From Dokdonella_A soli (GTDB lineage Bacteria > Pseudomonadota > Gammaproteobacteria > Xanthomonadales > Rhodanobacteraceae): 64,000 bases of DNA. Made by a program: the position numbers and the translations under genes. Where the stretch lies: NCBI RefSeq assembly GCF_039523175.1, contig NZ_BAAAEU010000008.1, positions 124,001 through 188,000 on the forward strand, written 5' to 3'. Positions 9,601 to 17,300 of this stretch are shown here, one piece after another; the stretch's first letter is position 1; each line of letters starts with the position of its first letter. The notes under the pieces were generated by a model. The model had not been told where the DNA came from. It was given only the letters and a program-made list of their open reading frames with translations, and ran no database searches.

Positions 9601-11850
9601 CACTTCCTTGTTGAACTTGTTCTGCGCCGCCAAGTAGGGGCCGGCCAATCCCTCGGCGAGAGATGCGGCCAGGCCGTCCGCCTTCTAGATAGCCGCAGCG
9701 GCTTTCTGAAGGATGCTAGTTAGGGTAGCCTCATCCTGCGAATGCTCGCGGGCCGCGCCGCTCGCGCCCTTGTGGGCAGCCGACAACGCATCAAGCCGTC
9801 CCTGCAATGACACGGCCTCTGCGGCCTGCTGACGCATGGCTTCCGCAGTTGATGCCGCAGCCTTCTCGTTCATTCCCTGCGTTCGTGCTGCAATTGCCTG
9901 CGCAAGCTCATATTCCTCTACAGCCTTCTTGCCCTTGCCGTAGGTTTCAACCTGCTCCCTAAGCTTGGCCGTGTGCGCCGCCATCTTGTCCGAATAGGCG
10001 GTGATATCAGCAAGCCCGGTCTGCGTCATGCTGTGAAACAGCGCGAATTGTTCGTCGAGCTGCTTGGCGATGGATGCCGCTGCCAGCGTCTTGTTCAGTC
10101 GTTCGCTGGCAGCGGTCAGCTTGTCAACATCATCCGCCGCACGTACTGCAGCAAACGCCAATGCGTCCGAATGCGCGACGTTGTACTTGAGCGCGTCAGC
10201 AAGTTGTTTTGATGCGTCAGCCGCACGCGTCTGCGCCTGCTCTAGCGCCTTGATTCCCTCATCTGCCTTGGTCTGCGCTAGACGTAGCGAGGAATCCGTT
10301 ACATGGTCCAGAGATCCGGCCAACTGATCGGATGCCTTGTTAAGCGAATCTGCCGCCTTCTCGGCATCGTTCTGCCGCGTTGCGAGGTAATAGATCGCCG
10401 CGCCAGCCGCGAGAATGACCGTGGGCCAGCCTCCGATCATGGCGAACAGGCCGGCACCGGCGCGTGCGAATAGGCCCATTGCGCCAGTCGCTTCGGCTTG
10501 CGCAACGACAAGGCGTTGCTTTGCTACCGCCAGCTCATTCGTTGCAACCGTCTCCGCCTACTCGGCCGAGGCCGCGCGCAGCATTCCGGCCGCGATCTGG
10601 CTTTCCAGTTCGGCAATGCGCTGGCCCACCGGGAGCAAGGCAATGTCTGCTTCGGCGAGCGCGTTCGTTTCCATCAGGCGAGCGGCGGCGGCCCGTTGTA
10701 GCTGCAATTCCGATTGCGCGAGGTCAAGGTTGGAATCGATGCGGGCGACAGTCGCGGCGACGGCCTGTTGCTTCGCTGCGGCGTTCGCAATGTCCGCCTC
10801 AGCGGAGGCCATCGCTGCCGTCTTGTACGCGCCCTGAGCCGTTACAGCGTCGCGCAGGACGTATGCAATCCCGCTGATCGTTTGCAGGCCCTTACCGCCG
10901 AGCCAGGCCGCCATCGCCCCGCCAGCCAGCTCCGCGGCCGTCGCCACGGTATCGATGTTGCGCGCAAGCCCGCTTATCGCATCCTTGACCAGTCCCGACA
11001 CGCTGCCGGCCTGAGACGCTCGGCCAATGTATTGCTCGACAGCGTTGCTAAGCTCGGTCCAGACGCGCGCGAAGGTCTTGGGCATGTCCTGGAATCGGGC
11101 ATCCACCTTGCCCGCTTCGTTTTCCAGCGCCTTCAACACTTGTTCCACGGGCAGGCCGGCGTGGACCATCGCCTCCAAGCCCTTCACGTTCGTTCCCAAA
11201 CCTTCCGCCAGCACGCGGGCCAGGTCCGGCATCTGCTGCATCATCATGCGCAGTTGACGCGCTTGCAGCACGCCACCAGCCATGCCATGGACCATATCCG
11301 TGATTGCGCGCGTGGCCTCTGCCGTAGTCGCGCCGGAAATGGTCATTTCCTGATTGAGCGTCTTGCTGATCGCGAGCGCTTGCGCCTGCGAGTCGATTTG
11401 CGACTTGCCGGTTCCCTCGATGACTTGCTCAAGCCGCTGGTAAATCTTCGCGGTGTCGTCCAGCGCGCGGCCGGTTTCCTGCGAGATCGAGAACAGGCGA
11501 TCTTGGATCGCGACCAGCTATTCCGTGCTGGAGCTGGTCGTCAGGATGCGATTGGTGACGTTCTGGTACTGATCGGCAACGTCCATGAGCTGACGGGCTG
11601 CGCCCGTACCGAGCCCTACGCCGAAGACGCTGGCAACGACGCCTTGCAGGCTGGCGAACTAGCCCTGCAATGCTGCGACCTGGGACGAGACGCCGCTGAA
11701 GTCGGACCCGCTTCCTACCTTGTTGATCGCGACGTTGATGTTAGCGACCGCACTCTGCGTCATCCCGACCGCGCGGTCTAGATCGCTCGAAAGCGTGGCG
11801 GTATTCGCGCCAATCGTAATTGCTAGCTCGCCAAAGCCGCTCATGTTCAC
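6664..11850 (-). CDS. Phage tail tape-measure protein with 13 in-frame TAG codons
   Basis: One frame of 1,729 codons runs from GTG 11850 (AGGGG ahead; ATG 11844 also possible) to TGA 6664. It is broken only by TAG, at + strand positions 11659, 11518, 10558, 9685, 9538, 9502, 9424, 9106, 8662, 8215, 7549, 7303 and 7207 (first base of each cta). There is no TAA, TGA or frameshift. The N-terminal 200 residues match the tape-measure N-terminal family (AIQDRLFSISQETGRALDDT, QLRMMMQQMPDLARVLAEGL). The middle is coiled coil, and the rest has Gly/Ala-rich membrane-like stretches (PVVGWIALAAMAVDML). Gln at TAG gives sensible context, for example LQG-Q-MAGTV, FNQV-Q-AIGD and LVT-Q-LEAS. The protein sets tail length; a translation that stops at TAG would give useless fragments. 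Confidence 0.85.
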
Positions 11851-11929
11851 TTGCCCCTATATGGATTCTTGCGACCTGCTGTGCGTTCCTCGCGCGCGCA
11901 CGCGCGTGGCGATTTGTCTCGATTTAGCG

Positions 11930-11995
11930 AAGCTCAGTGGCCATCGCGTATGTCGTTGGACGAGCGTTAGAGATTTTCGTCCCCATACCCCCGGC
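11930..11995 (-). repeat. Imperfect copy of the terS-upstream element (copy A)
   Basis: Read on the minus strand it starts GGGGGTAT, then AAATCTCTA and CGACATACG at the same spacing as in copy B at 12,444-12,499. The copies share these blocks but differ between them. Copy A lies after terS, copy B before it. Confidence 0.5.
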
Positions 11996-12015
11996 CATTG
12001 CCGTTGCAGCGCGCC

Positions 12016-12402
12016 TCAGTTGGGTTTGCAGAAGAATCGGTCTAGCGGATCCTCTTCTTCGCCGTCGTCATGGTTCACTTTGGTTTCGTCGACTGGCGTT
12101 GCGCCGAGCTTGGACAGGATCGAGCTAAGCGCCTGCGTGGCAGACACTCCGAACTCAGCCTCATCCATCTTGGCGGTCCAGATGCAGGCGAGGCGGAGAA
12201 GCGGGCGGTGCGAGCTGTTCAGCCAGGGAAGTTCTGAGCCGTATTCTTTCCAAGCCTCTTGCTACTTGGCCGTCATGCTCGGATAGGGCGCGCCAAGCGG
12301 GCGCATACCCTTGGGAGACTTGCGATTTGCGAACCTCCCCGGATGAATCAGCGCGGAGCCTGCGACTGCCGCTTTTGCCGAGGGTAGCCTATGTCGTGCC
12401 AT
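12016..12402 (-). CDS. Terminase small subunit (P27-like) with one in-frame TAG
   Basis: The ATG at 12402 lies one base after the TGA of the upstream HNH gene. The 128-residue product reads MARHRLPSAKAAVAGSALIH, then GAPYPSMTAK-TAG-QEAWKE, GSELPWLNSSHRPLLRLAC, a KLGATPVDETKV block and a C-terminal acidic EEEDPLDRFF. This layout (helical DNA-binding core followed by G.TP.DR..V and D..DRFF) is that of P27-type small terminases, which recognise the packaging site and recruit the large ATPase. The TAG is codon 47 (12262-12264); Gln would fit. The stop is TGA. The large subunit is not found next to it, which is abnormal. Confidence 0.7.
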
Positions 12403-12403
12403 T

Positions 12404-13090
12404 TCATACCTCGTCCGACGAATTGGAGATGCGCGAAGTTTGGGAAGCCCACGTATGTCGGTCAGGCGAACCTAGAGATTTCATGGCCTATACCCCCTCA
12501 AGCAGTCTCTTTGCCCCTTTGGACACGTTGCAAGACCGGCACAAACACTGCGTGTTGTGCCATGTGTGAGTGCCTCCGAGCGATAGCGGAATGACGTGAT
12601 CCAGCTATGGTGCGTTTCGCTAGGTAGAACCCCTCAGCTCGATAGGGGTCGCTATGCCACACATTCCGCATTTCCAGCCGGCTCGCTCGAAGACGATAAG
12701 CGGATCAATCTTGTCCGTCTGGCCGGCCGTGGCACCGCGCCTAATTGCCCGGCTCGCGGACTTGACTGCCCTTTGGTCGCTTGCATGCTGCTTCTGGGCG
12801 CACTCCAGGCATCGTTTATCGCGAGGTCCGAAGCGAGTGCGCTGCCGGAATTGGATATGGCAGTCGAGGCAAGTCCGGATCGTCCTTTCCTCTGCGGCCG
12901 CCAGTCTTGCCAGCTACGCTCTCGTGGCGGCGCCGATAGCTGTCAGCCCACGCACCTCCACGGAGACGCGCGTGCGTGCTAGCCGGTAGCACTACCGGCT
13001 GCAATACGTTCCCGCGTGATCCCACGATCGATGCTTTCTGAGGCCGGTTATCCCGCAACCGACGCAGGCGACGAAGCTCTGCTGCTTCAT
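12404..13090 (-). CDS. HNH endonuclease with zinc-finger-like N-terminus and five in-frame TAG codons
   Basis: The ATG at 13090 overlaps the TGA of the preceding HNH gene. The product has CVGCG and YCSR-TAG-CYR near the N-terminus, then CLDCH and CLEC, which pair as zinc fingers. The nuclease part is VFERAGWKCGMC, NAP-TAG-LDHVIPLSLGG and NTQCLCRSCNVSKG. It is the DH/N/CxxC arrangement of HNH enzymes seen next to terS in many phages, where they assist packaging. TAG codons lie at 12992, 12914, 12620, 12605 and 12488 (first + base). The last one (after RLLEGV) could be the true end if TAG stopped here; if read, the protein runs to TGA at 12404, one base before terS. No TAA or TGA interrupts the frame. 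Confidence 0.7.
12444..12499 (-). repeat. Element upstream of terS (copy B)
   Basis: On the minus strand: GGGGGTAT, AAATCTCTA and CGACATACG blocks at the same order and spacing as copy A. It overlaps the end of the HNH gene. The position between HNH and terS resembles the region around the packaging (cos) site of such phages; this is inference. Confidence 0.45.
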
Positions 13091-13377
13091 CTTGGCAGCC
13101 TCATCGCGAACGGAATGCCATCAACGTCGCAGCCCTTGTTCGCTCGCCCCGCTGTCTTGGCGCTATGGCACGACCTGCAGAGGGGCTACAGGTTGTCGAG
13201 GGCGTTGTTCCAGCTGTCCTCGTCGATGTGATCGACATCAGTTGCTGGAGTGATCCTGCCTATCAGGCTACATGCTCTGCATAACGGCTCGCCAGACAAC
13301 ACGGCTTGGCGGATAGTGCGCCACGTCTTGCTGTAAGTCGAGAACTTCCGCTTGTCCTAGCGTCCGTACTTGCTCAT
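13087..13377 (-). CDS. Small HNH endonuclease with two in-frame TAG codons
   Basis: The ATG at 13377 shares a base with the TGA of the preceding gene. The product of 96 residues is: MSKYGR-TAG-DKRKFS, TWRTIRQAVLSGEPLCRAC, GRITPATDVDHIDE, NNALDNL-TAG-PLCRSCHSAKT. This is the classical phage HNH fold, with two CxxC zinc pairs, DH and N. In this family the word before PLC/ALC is nearly always NLQ or NWQ, so the second TAG (13186-13188) takes the place of a conserved glutamine. The first TAG (13357-13359) is in a variable region. The stop is TGA, which overlaps the start of the next HNH gene. This gene is the best single witness for TAG = Gln. Confidence 0.8.
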
Positions 13378-13778
13378 CAGGCTGCACTCGTGGGCGCTAC
13401 GCCGCCGTCTGGTTTGATGCCGTTCTCGCCCTTCCACTTGGCCTGCGCCCGGCGAGCGGCACGGTTCGGCTTGGCTTCTGGCGAAACCTGCAACGGCGTC
13501 TGCAATGCCTGCAACGGCGGTGCCTGGGCGGGTGCGTCTGGCCTTTGATACTGGGCGACCACGCCGCCGCACGCGACGATCGCCTCAATGGCTCCAATTT
13601 CCCCAAGGAAGGCCAACGTGTGTGCCTTGAGGAATGTGGTCGCCTCAGGGCTGATGTCGGTCTGCATCCGGCAAATGCCCTTGGCGATGGAGTTGGCGCG
13701 CTCGAAAAACTCGATCTGGTGGCCCATGAGCGCTAGTTGCGCGATGGGGTTTGGTGCTGCGGCACTGGGTTGGCTCAT
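13377..13778 (-). CDS. Phage protein of unknown function
   Basis: This 133-residue protein has a helical N-terminal half (LMGHQIEFFERANSIAKGIC, FLKAHTLAFLGEIGAIEAIV) and a Pro/Gln/Ala-rich linker with a basic end (NRAARRAQAKWKGE). It lies in the minus-strand operon between the AlpA-like gene and the HNH genes; its TGA overlaps the next ATG. It contains no TAG codons. A structural or regulatory role cannot be told from the sequence. The first Met of the longer open frame is rejected because the region upstream of 13778 overlaps the AlpA-like gene in another frame. Confidence 0.5.
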   Translation of the reverse strand: MSQPSAAAPNPIAQLALMGHQIEFFERANSIAKGICRMQTDISPEATTFLKAHTLAFLGEIGAIEAIVACGGVVAQYQRPDAPAQAPPLQALQTPLQVSPEAKPNRAARRAQAKWKGENGIKPDGGVAPTSAA

Positions 13779-13807
13779 CTGCTGACTCCGATGGTGAGGT
13801 GGATCGG

Positions 13808-14002
13808 TCAGGCCGCCTGTTTCCGCGCAGCCATCCGCTGCGCCATCCAGCGGTCGATCTCGTCGGCGGCCCATGCCGTCGTTCGGGTGTGAAGGCGTAC
13901 GGGGGCTGGGAACTGGCCGGCAGCGACCCAGCGGTACAACGTTGCCTGCGAGATACCAATGCGCGCCCTTACTTGCGGTGCGCGTTCAAATCGACGATCC
14001 AT
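13808..14002 (-). CDS. AlpA-family DNA-binding protein
   Basis: The 64-residue product, MDRRFERAPQVRARIGISQ..., continues with TLYRWVAAGQFPAPVRL, then TTAWAADEIDRWMAQRMAA. This is the AlpA/Phage_AlpA pattern: a HTH ending in LY.W...G.FP.P, then W...E...W. Proteins of this family regulate integrase or early genes in prophages. An upstream in-frame start at 14053 would add 17 residues that do not look like the family. The stop is TGA. Confidence 0.75.
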   Translation of the reverse strand: MDRRFERAPQVRARIGISQATLYRWVAAGQFPAPVRLHTRTTAWAADEIDRWMAQRMAARKQAA

Positions 14003-14034
14003 AGCGAATGCCTCCTGGTATGGAATGAATGCAG

Positions 14035-15333
14035 TTAAGAATCCAATGGGCAAAAAAATTCGGGCTTCCTTTCAGGTGGTGAGTCTTCAGTGAGTTGTGC
14101 GTGAGCGCTCATTGAACCCGGCCATAGCCTGAGCGGTGAACTCTCGATCGCCGTGACTCCCGGTGGTTCACCGTGATCCGCCGTGGAAAATGGTGAAACT
14201 GCCCCCGGAGGGTCGGGATACCTCGACTTACTTGCTCCCCTATTTACATAGGGCGACCTCGGGACAATGGGCGCGGGGATGGAAAACCCGTAGCGCTCCA
14301 CGTGAAACTGGCCAATGTTGGCGAGCGGCCGCCAGGTCTCGCGCGGTCGCCGTTCTGAATCGGTCAGCGCTACGCCGGATTCTTTCTCGACTGACAGCAT
14401 CTCGCCGCGAGAGCATCCGTTGTCGAATATCACGCCACGCGCTAGCGGCGTTTTCCATGCTTGAGGCTTTTTGGCCGCGCACCGAAATGCCGGGTTGTGC
14501 TCAGGATCGGCCTCGATCAAGGTGCAGGGCGCGAATCCGCCGCGGTGCCGCACTTCGAGCGCGTCCAGAGCCTGCGGCGAATCAGGCCCGAACACGACGC
14601 ACGGCGCAGGTGCGGGCTTCGGCCGTCGATACGCTCTTTTCTGCTTCTTTGAAAGATCGATCGGGACGGCGGCCAAAGCAGGCGGCCGCAGAGGCTGCGG
14701 TCGCTGGCCGAGCACGCGCAGCACTTGGAGCGATGTTGCCGCAAGCTGGCCAATCAGGAACGCCTCCGCAATCCGGACATGCCGGCGAAACTCGTCGCGC
14801 GCGACGCCGTACATCCTGGCCACTTCATCCGTCGCAGGCGGTCGGCGGATCAGTCGCCGCCAGGCATGCGACACGGCGTTGTCTCCCACGCCCAGCGCAC
14901 GCGCAATAGCAAAGGCATGCGGCAGTTCGGTCGCGTCGGTAGCATAGGCGGCGAGCAGCGCCACCTTCCGCGTATCAATCGTCGCGAACGACAATGCCGC
15001 CAGCACTGCCGGGTTCGGCGCGGCGCCCGGAACGGCGACAGCAGAACCGACCCTCCATTTTTTCCCTCGCCGCAGCTTGTAGTCGCGCTCTTCGTGAACA
15101 ACACGGTTGTGCAGCGGCTTGCCGGTAGGCTGCGCGATGAAAACCGCGCCCTCGGACTCCTCGCCGGTATCCTCGTCGACCGCGGTGTAGTAGGCGGATC
15201 GCCAGCCGCTCCCGTAGCCGAGCGCTGCGGCGAGCATGCGAGTGGCGGTCTCGATAGCTGCCCATTGCCGCGAAGTGGCGCGGATGCGCTCCAGCGTCAT
15301 ACTCTGTCTCTCAGGCCGTCCGCCGTCGATCAT
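14035..15333 (-). CDS. Phage early-region protein, function unknown
   Basis: One open frame of 432 residues begins at ATG 15333 (AAGGA 10 bases ahead; ATG 15300 is an alternative) and ends at TAA. The first 220 residues look like real protein (RQWAAIETATRMLAAALGYG, YYTAVDEDTGEESEG, a helical middle with ALGVGDNAVSHAWRRLIRR that resembles an HTH). The second half is richer in Pro and Arg and less protein-like, so the true end may be earlier or the frame could shift. No TAG occurs in it. It may be a replication or antitermination factor, but I do not recognise a family. Confidence 0.45.
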   Translation of the reverse strand: MIDGGRPERQSMTLERIRATSRQWAAIETATRMLAAALGYGSGWRSAYYTAVDEDTGEESEGAVFIAQPTGKPLHNRVVHEERDYKLRRGKKWRVGSAVAVPGAAPNPAVLAALSFATIDTRKVALLAAYATDATELPHAFAIARALGVGDNAVSHAWRRLIRRPPATDEVARMYGVARDEFRRHVRIAEAFLIGQLAATSLQVLRVLGQRPQPLRPPALAAVPIDLSKKQKRAYRRPKPAPAPCVVFGPDSPQALDALEVRHRGGFAPCTLIEADPEHNPAFRCAAKKPQAWKTPLARGVIFDNGCSRGEMLSVEKESGVALTDSERRPRETWRPLANIGQFHVERYGFSIPAPIVPRSPYVNRGASKSRYPDPPGAVSPFSTADHGEPPGVTAIESSPLRLWPGSMSAHAQLTEDSPPERKPEFFCPLDS

Positions 15334-15910
15334 GCGTGGTTGTCCTTCGGGTTATCCTTGGTTCGCCCGGGCCTCGCGAATCCTCGCGAACATTCATCGA
15401 ACTGCGCATTGCGCCGGGGTTGACGGCATTGCGATGCGAACGCAATGCGAACGCATCAGGTGGTTTGCCGTGCTGACGTCCTGCCAACCTGCGCGGGCCT
15501 AACGCGCGCTAACGCGTGACGTCACCGTGACGTCGCGTTCCTGACGGTCCGTGCACGCTTCGTTCAACGATTCGCTTCAGATTCGCTAGCGTCTGTTCAC
15601 GGACCTAGCCAGCTCGGCGGAACGGGATTGGAGCGCATACCGGCCGCGGACGTGGCCCGCATCGTGGGCGCCACAAGTTCGCTGGCAGCACTATCAGGCT
15701 GCATCCGCCGGCGAGCGTCGCGCGCTGTGGCGGACACGTCCGGTTGTTCCAGCCCGCCGTCTTCATCGCCAGCGCAAGCACTTCATCCACGCTGCCAGCC
15801 CAAGCCGGCAAACCCGGCGGGTTTCTTCCGGGTTTTCCAGCGCGCGAATTTTTGCCGCCGGCCTTTGGAGCAAGAGATTTGAAGCAGAAAGACAACTGCG
15901 GACCGTCCAC
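15311..15910 (-). other. Possible second recoded ORF (two TAG codons), uncertain
   Basis: A frame from GTG 15910 (GDP-like start DGPQLSFCFKSLAPK) reaches TAG at 15605 and a second TAG near 15508, then TGA at 15311, inside the start of the next gene. With TAG read it would have 199 residues. The part up to about residue 80 (SVDEVLALAMKTAGWNN) is plausible, but the rest is very rich in Arg, Pro and His, as expected of a non-coding frame. The stretch also holds repeated GTGACGTCAC-like palindromes near 15,520-15,540. I list it so that it is not lost; I do not claim a gene. Confidence 0.25.
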
Positions 15911-15929
15911 AAAACCCCCTAGTACCTGG

Positions 15930-16086
15930 TAGATATATATAAAGGTCTCCGGATTCCGGTGTTAGGCGGCCTTTGAAATGGCCGTTTTAGCACCGGATTC
16001 CGGTGTTAGGTGGTCAACAATTGAGCAATTCGACGGTTCGCTAGCACCGGAATCCGGTGTTTTAGTCTCCGTAATCCGGTGTGGCG
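15930..16086 (-). repeat. Iterons and AT-rich stretch: probable prophage replication origin
   Basis: Four copies of a CACCGGATTCCGGTG-type palindromic word lie at 15947-15969, 15991-16013, 16045-16064 and 16066-16086. Two are followed by TTAGGCGG or TTAGGTGG. Directly beside the array is an AT-rich stretch (tagatatatataaa, 15,931-15,944). The array covers the 3' end of the replication-like gene, as in lambda gene O, where initiator iterons lie inside the coding sequence. Function is inferred from the layout. Confidence 0.65.
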
Positions 16087-16486
16087 TTTTTTTGGCCCAT
16101 AGGTTCGAGGCGACCTGCTCGACGGGGTAATCGTGCTTACCGTTACACTCGTCGATCGGCCACCAAGTGATCGCATACAGATTGCAGCCAATGCCCATGC
16201 CGCCCTGTTTCGTTTTCACGATCCAGCCGTGTTCGAGCAGGTATTCCAGCGCATACCGCATCGTGTCCTCGCTCTTCCATCGACCAGACTTGCGAAGGAG
16301 GGCCGGGGATAGATCGCCGTTGTTCTTTCCGTTGTATTGCCTTGCAAGGTCGATCAGCATTTTCAGCGCCGAGCCCTTGAGCGCGGCGAACCGCAGCGAA
16401 TCGATGATGTGATGGTGCAGCTGGAGGAAGGGCATGCCTTTTCTGCGCCCCACGTACCTCGATCGCTTCTTCGGATTGATTGCCAT
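15962..16486 (-). CDS. Phage replication protein with winged-helix domain
   Basis: The protein has 174 residues from ATG 16486 (MAINPKKRSRYVGRRKGMPF). The sequence FLQLHHHIIDSLRFAALKG, LIDLARQYNGKNNGDLS and YLLEHGWIVKTKQGG is a winged-helix block of the kind found in phage/plasmid replication-initiation and helix-turn-helix proteins that start with RYVGRR. WW or WWPID after it is also typical. The C-terminal 50 residues are disordered and are encoded by the iteron array (TPDSG/TPESG repeats in the protein mirror the DNA repeats). It probably binds these repeats to start replication. The stop is TAA; no TAG occurs. Confidence 0.65.
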   Translation of the reverse strand: MAINPKKRSRYVGRRKGMPFLQLHHHIIDSLRFAALKGSALKMLIDLARQYNGKNNGDLSPALLRKSGRWKSEDTMRYALEYLLEHGWIVKTKQGGMGIGCNLYAITWWPIDECNGKHDYPVEQVASNLWAKKTPHRITETKTPDSGASEPSNCSIVDHLTPESGAKTAISKAA

Positions 16487-16556
16487 TGCGTCCCTCGGCA
16501 ATGCCAGCATGGATCGTGCTGGCGCAGCCTGCTGATTTCAGCCCACGTGCTCGCGA

Positions 16557-16856
16557 TCAGGCCGCGCGTCCGAGTCGGGCTTCCCCTTCACTGATATGGG
16601 ATTTGGTGTCGCTACGTAGGACCATCACATGGTCTGCAAGCTCGCTGAGCGAATGCAGCAGCCATCCAACATTGGCCATGTCCTCACGTTCGACGGGTTC
16701 GTTGCCGTGCGTGTGCGCATGCCATATCAGCTTTCCAATGGCGCTCATGCCGAATAGCAGGTTGGGAAGCACGTTGTCGGCGGCACACTCTATGCGCGCC
16801 ATGTCCTCGCAGTCGCTGGCCGCGACAATCAAATCTTGCATACCTGGAATGCTCAT
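16557..16856 (-). CDS. Small phage protein of unknown function
   Basis: This 99-residue protein begins MSIPGMQDLIVAASDCEDMA and is mostly helical, with AADNVLPNLLFGMSAIGKLI and LLHSLSELADHVMVLRSD. Its ATG overlaps the TGA of the preceding gene (ATGA), so it is translationally coupled in the early operon. The stop is TGA. I do not recognise the family. Confidence 0.5.
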   Translation of the reverse strand: MSIPGMQDLIVAASDCEDMARIECAADNVLPNLLFGMSAIGKLIWHAHTHGNEPVEREDMANVGWLLHSLSELADHVMVLRSDTKSHISEGEARLGRAA

Positions 16857-17047
16857 GAGATCTCCGATGTTTGAATGTGGCGGCGTAGGGCGACCAATAG
16901 GCTTTGCAGACCGACGAGACTTCGCGCCACGCCGTTGATCTGAGATTCGCGGATGGGGGAGAGCGGCCAGCTATGGACTTGGGCGTAGAGCGACTCGGCG
17001 CCTACGCCTATCTGGTGAACGATGGTTCCGGTGTCTGGCGCGATCAT
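16853..17047 (-). CDS. Small phage protein of unknown function
   Basis: The 64-residue product, MIAPDTGTIVHQIGVGAESL..., ends in LVALRRHIQTSEIS. It overlaps its neighbours on both sides by ATGA and therefore fits an early phage operon. The second half (SQINGVARSLVGLQSLLVAL) may be one amphipathic helix. No family recognised. Confidence 0.45.
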   Translation of the reverse strand: MIAPDTGTIVHQIGVGAESLYAQVHSWPLSPIRESQINGVARSLVGLQSLLVALRRHIQTSEIS

Positions 17048-17097
17048 TTCGTGCCCCCGCAGCAGATCCCCGCCCGGACATCAACAGTGGCGGTCAT
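17044..17097 (-). CDS. Tiny 17-codon ORF coupled to both neighbours
   Basis: ATG 17097 overlaps the TGA of the HTH gene and its own TGA overlaps ATG 17047. The product would be MTATVDVRAGICCGGTK. The perfect double ATGA coupling suggests that ribosomes pass through it; it may be a real peptide or only a spacer that couples translation. Confidence 0.3.
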   Translation of the reverse strand: MTATVDVRAGICCGGTK

Positions 17098-17300
17098 GCA
17101 GCCGCCCTCCTTTCGCCTTGCTCTAGCGCAGCGATGAAGGCCTCTAGCGCCTTAGCCGACACCATGCGCCGGCGACCCGCCTTGAAGGTTTTGAGGGAGC
17201 CATCCGCGATAGCGCAATAGATGCGCGTACGCGTCAGGCCGGTTGCTTCGCAGGCTCCCTCGATGGTGTAGGCGAGCCGATGTTCGATGTTCTTGCTCAT
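17094..17300 (-). CDS. Excisionase/MerR-type HTH protein, first gene of the early operon
   Basis: This 68-residue protein reads EHRLAYTIEGACEATGLTRT, then RIYCAIADGSLKTFKAGRRR and KALEAFIAALEQ. It is the HTH_17 excisionase-family fold: HTH followed by a G.L...K.GRRR wing. AGGA lies ahead of the ATG. It is the promoter-proximal gene of the minus-strand early operon and faces a plus-strand gene across a 152-base control region, so it may act there as Cro/Xis-like regulator. The stop is TGA. Confidence 0.7.
   Translation of the reverse strand: MSKNIEHRLAYTIEGACEATGLTRTRIYCAIADGSLKTFKAGRRRMVSAKALEAFIAALEQGERRAAA

Noticed and set aside
6649..11781. Long plus-strand open frames across the tape-measure gene (such as 6649-7530, 8071-8820, 10714-11781)
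   Set aside because: They are antisense shadows, very rich in Arg, Ala and His, without ribosome-binding sites or recognisable domains, while the opposite strand has a continuous tape-measure frame.
6664..11850. Tape-measure gene as a decayed pseudogene
   Set aside because: Thirteen of thirteen interruptions are TAG; no TAA, TGA or indel in 1,729 codons. Neutral decay would not be limited to one codon. Sequencing error is equally unlikely to hit only this codon in four adjacent genes.
14294..14309. Second parS-like site
   Set aside because: CGCTCCACGTGAAACT has three mismatches to the consensus and lies within a coding frame; too weak to call.
16061..16110. Possible suppressor tRNA near an ACTAA word
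   Set aside because: No acceptor stem or T-arm can be drawn; the word belongs to the iteron array.
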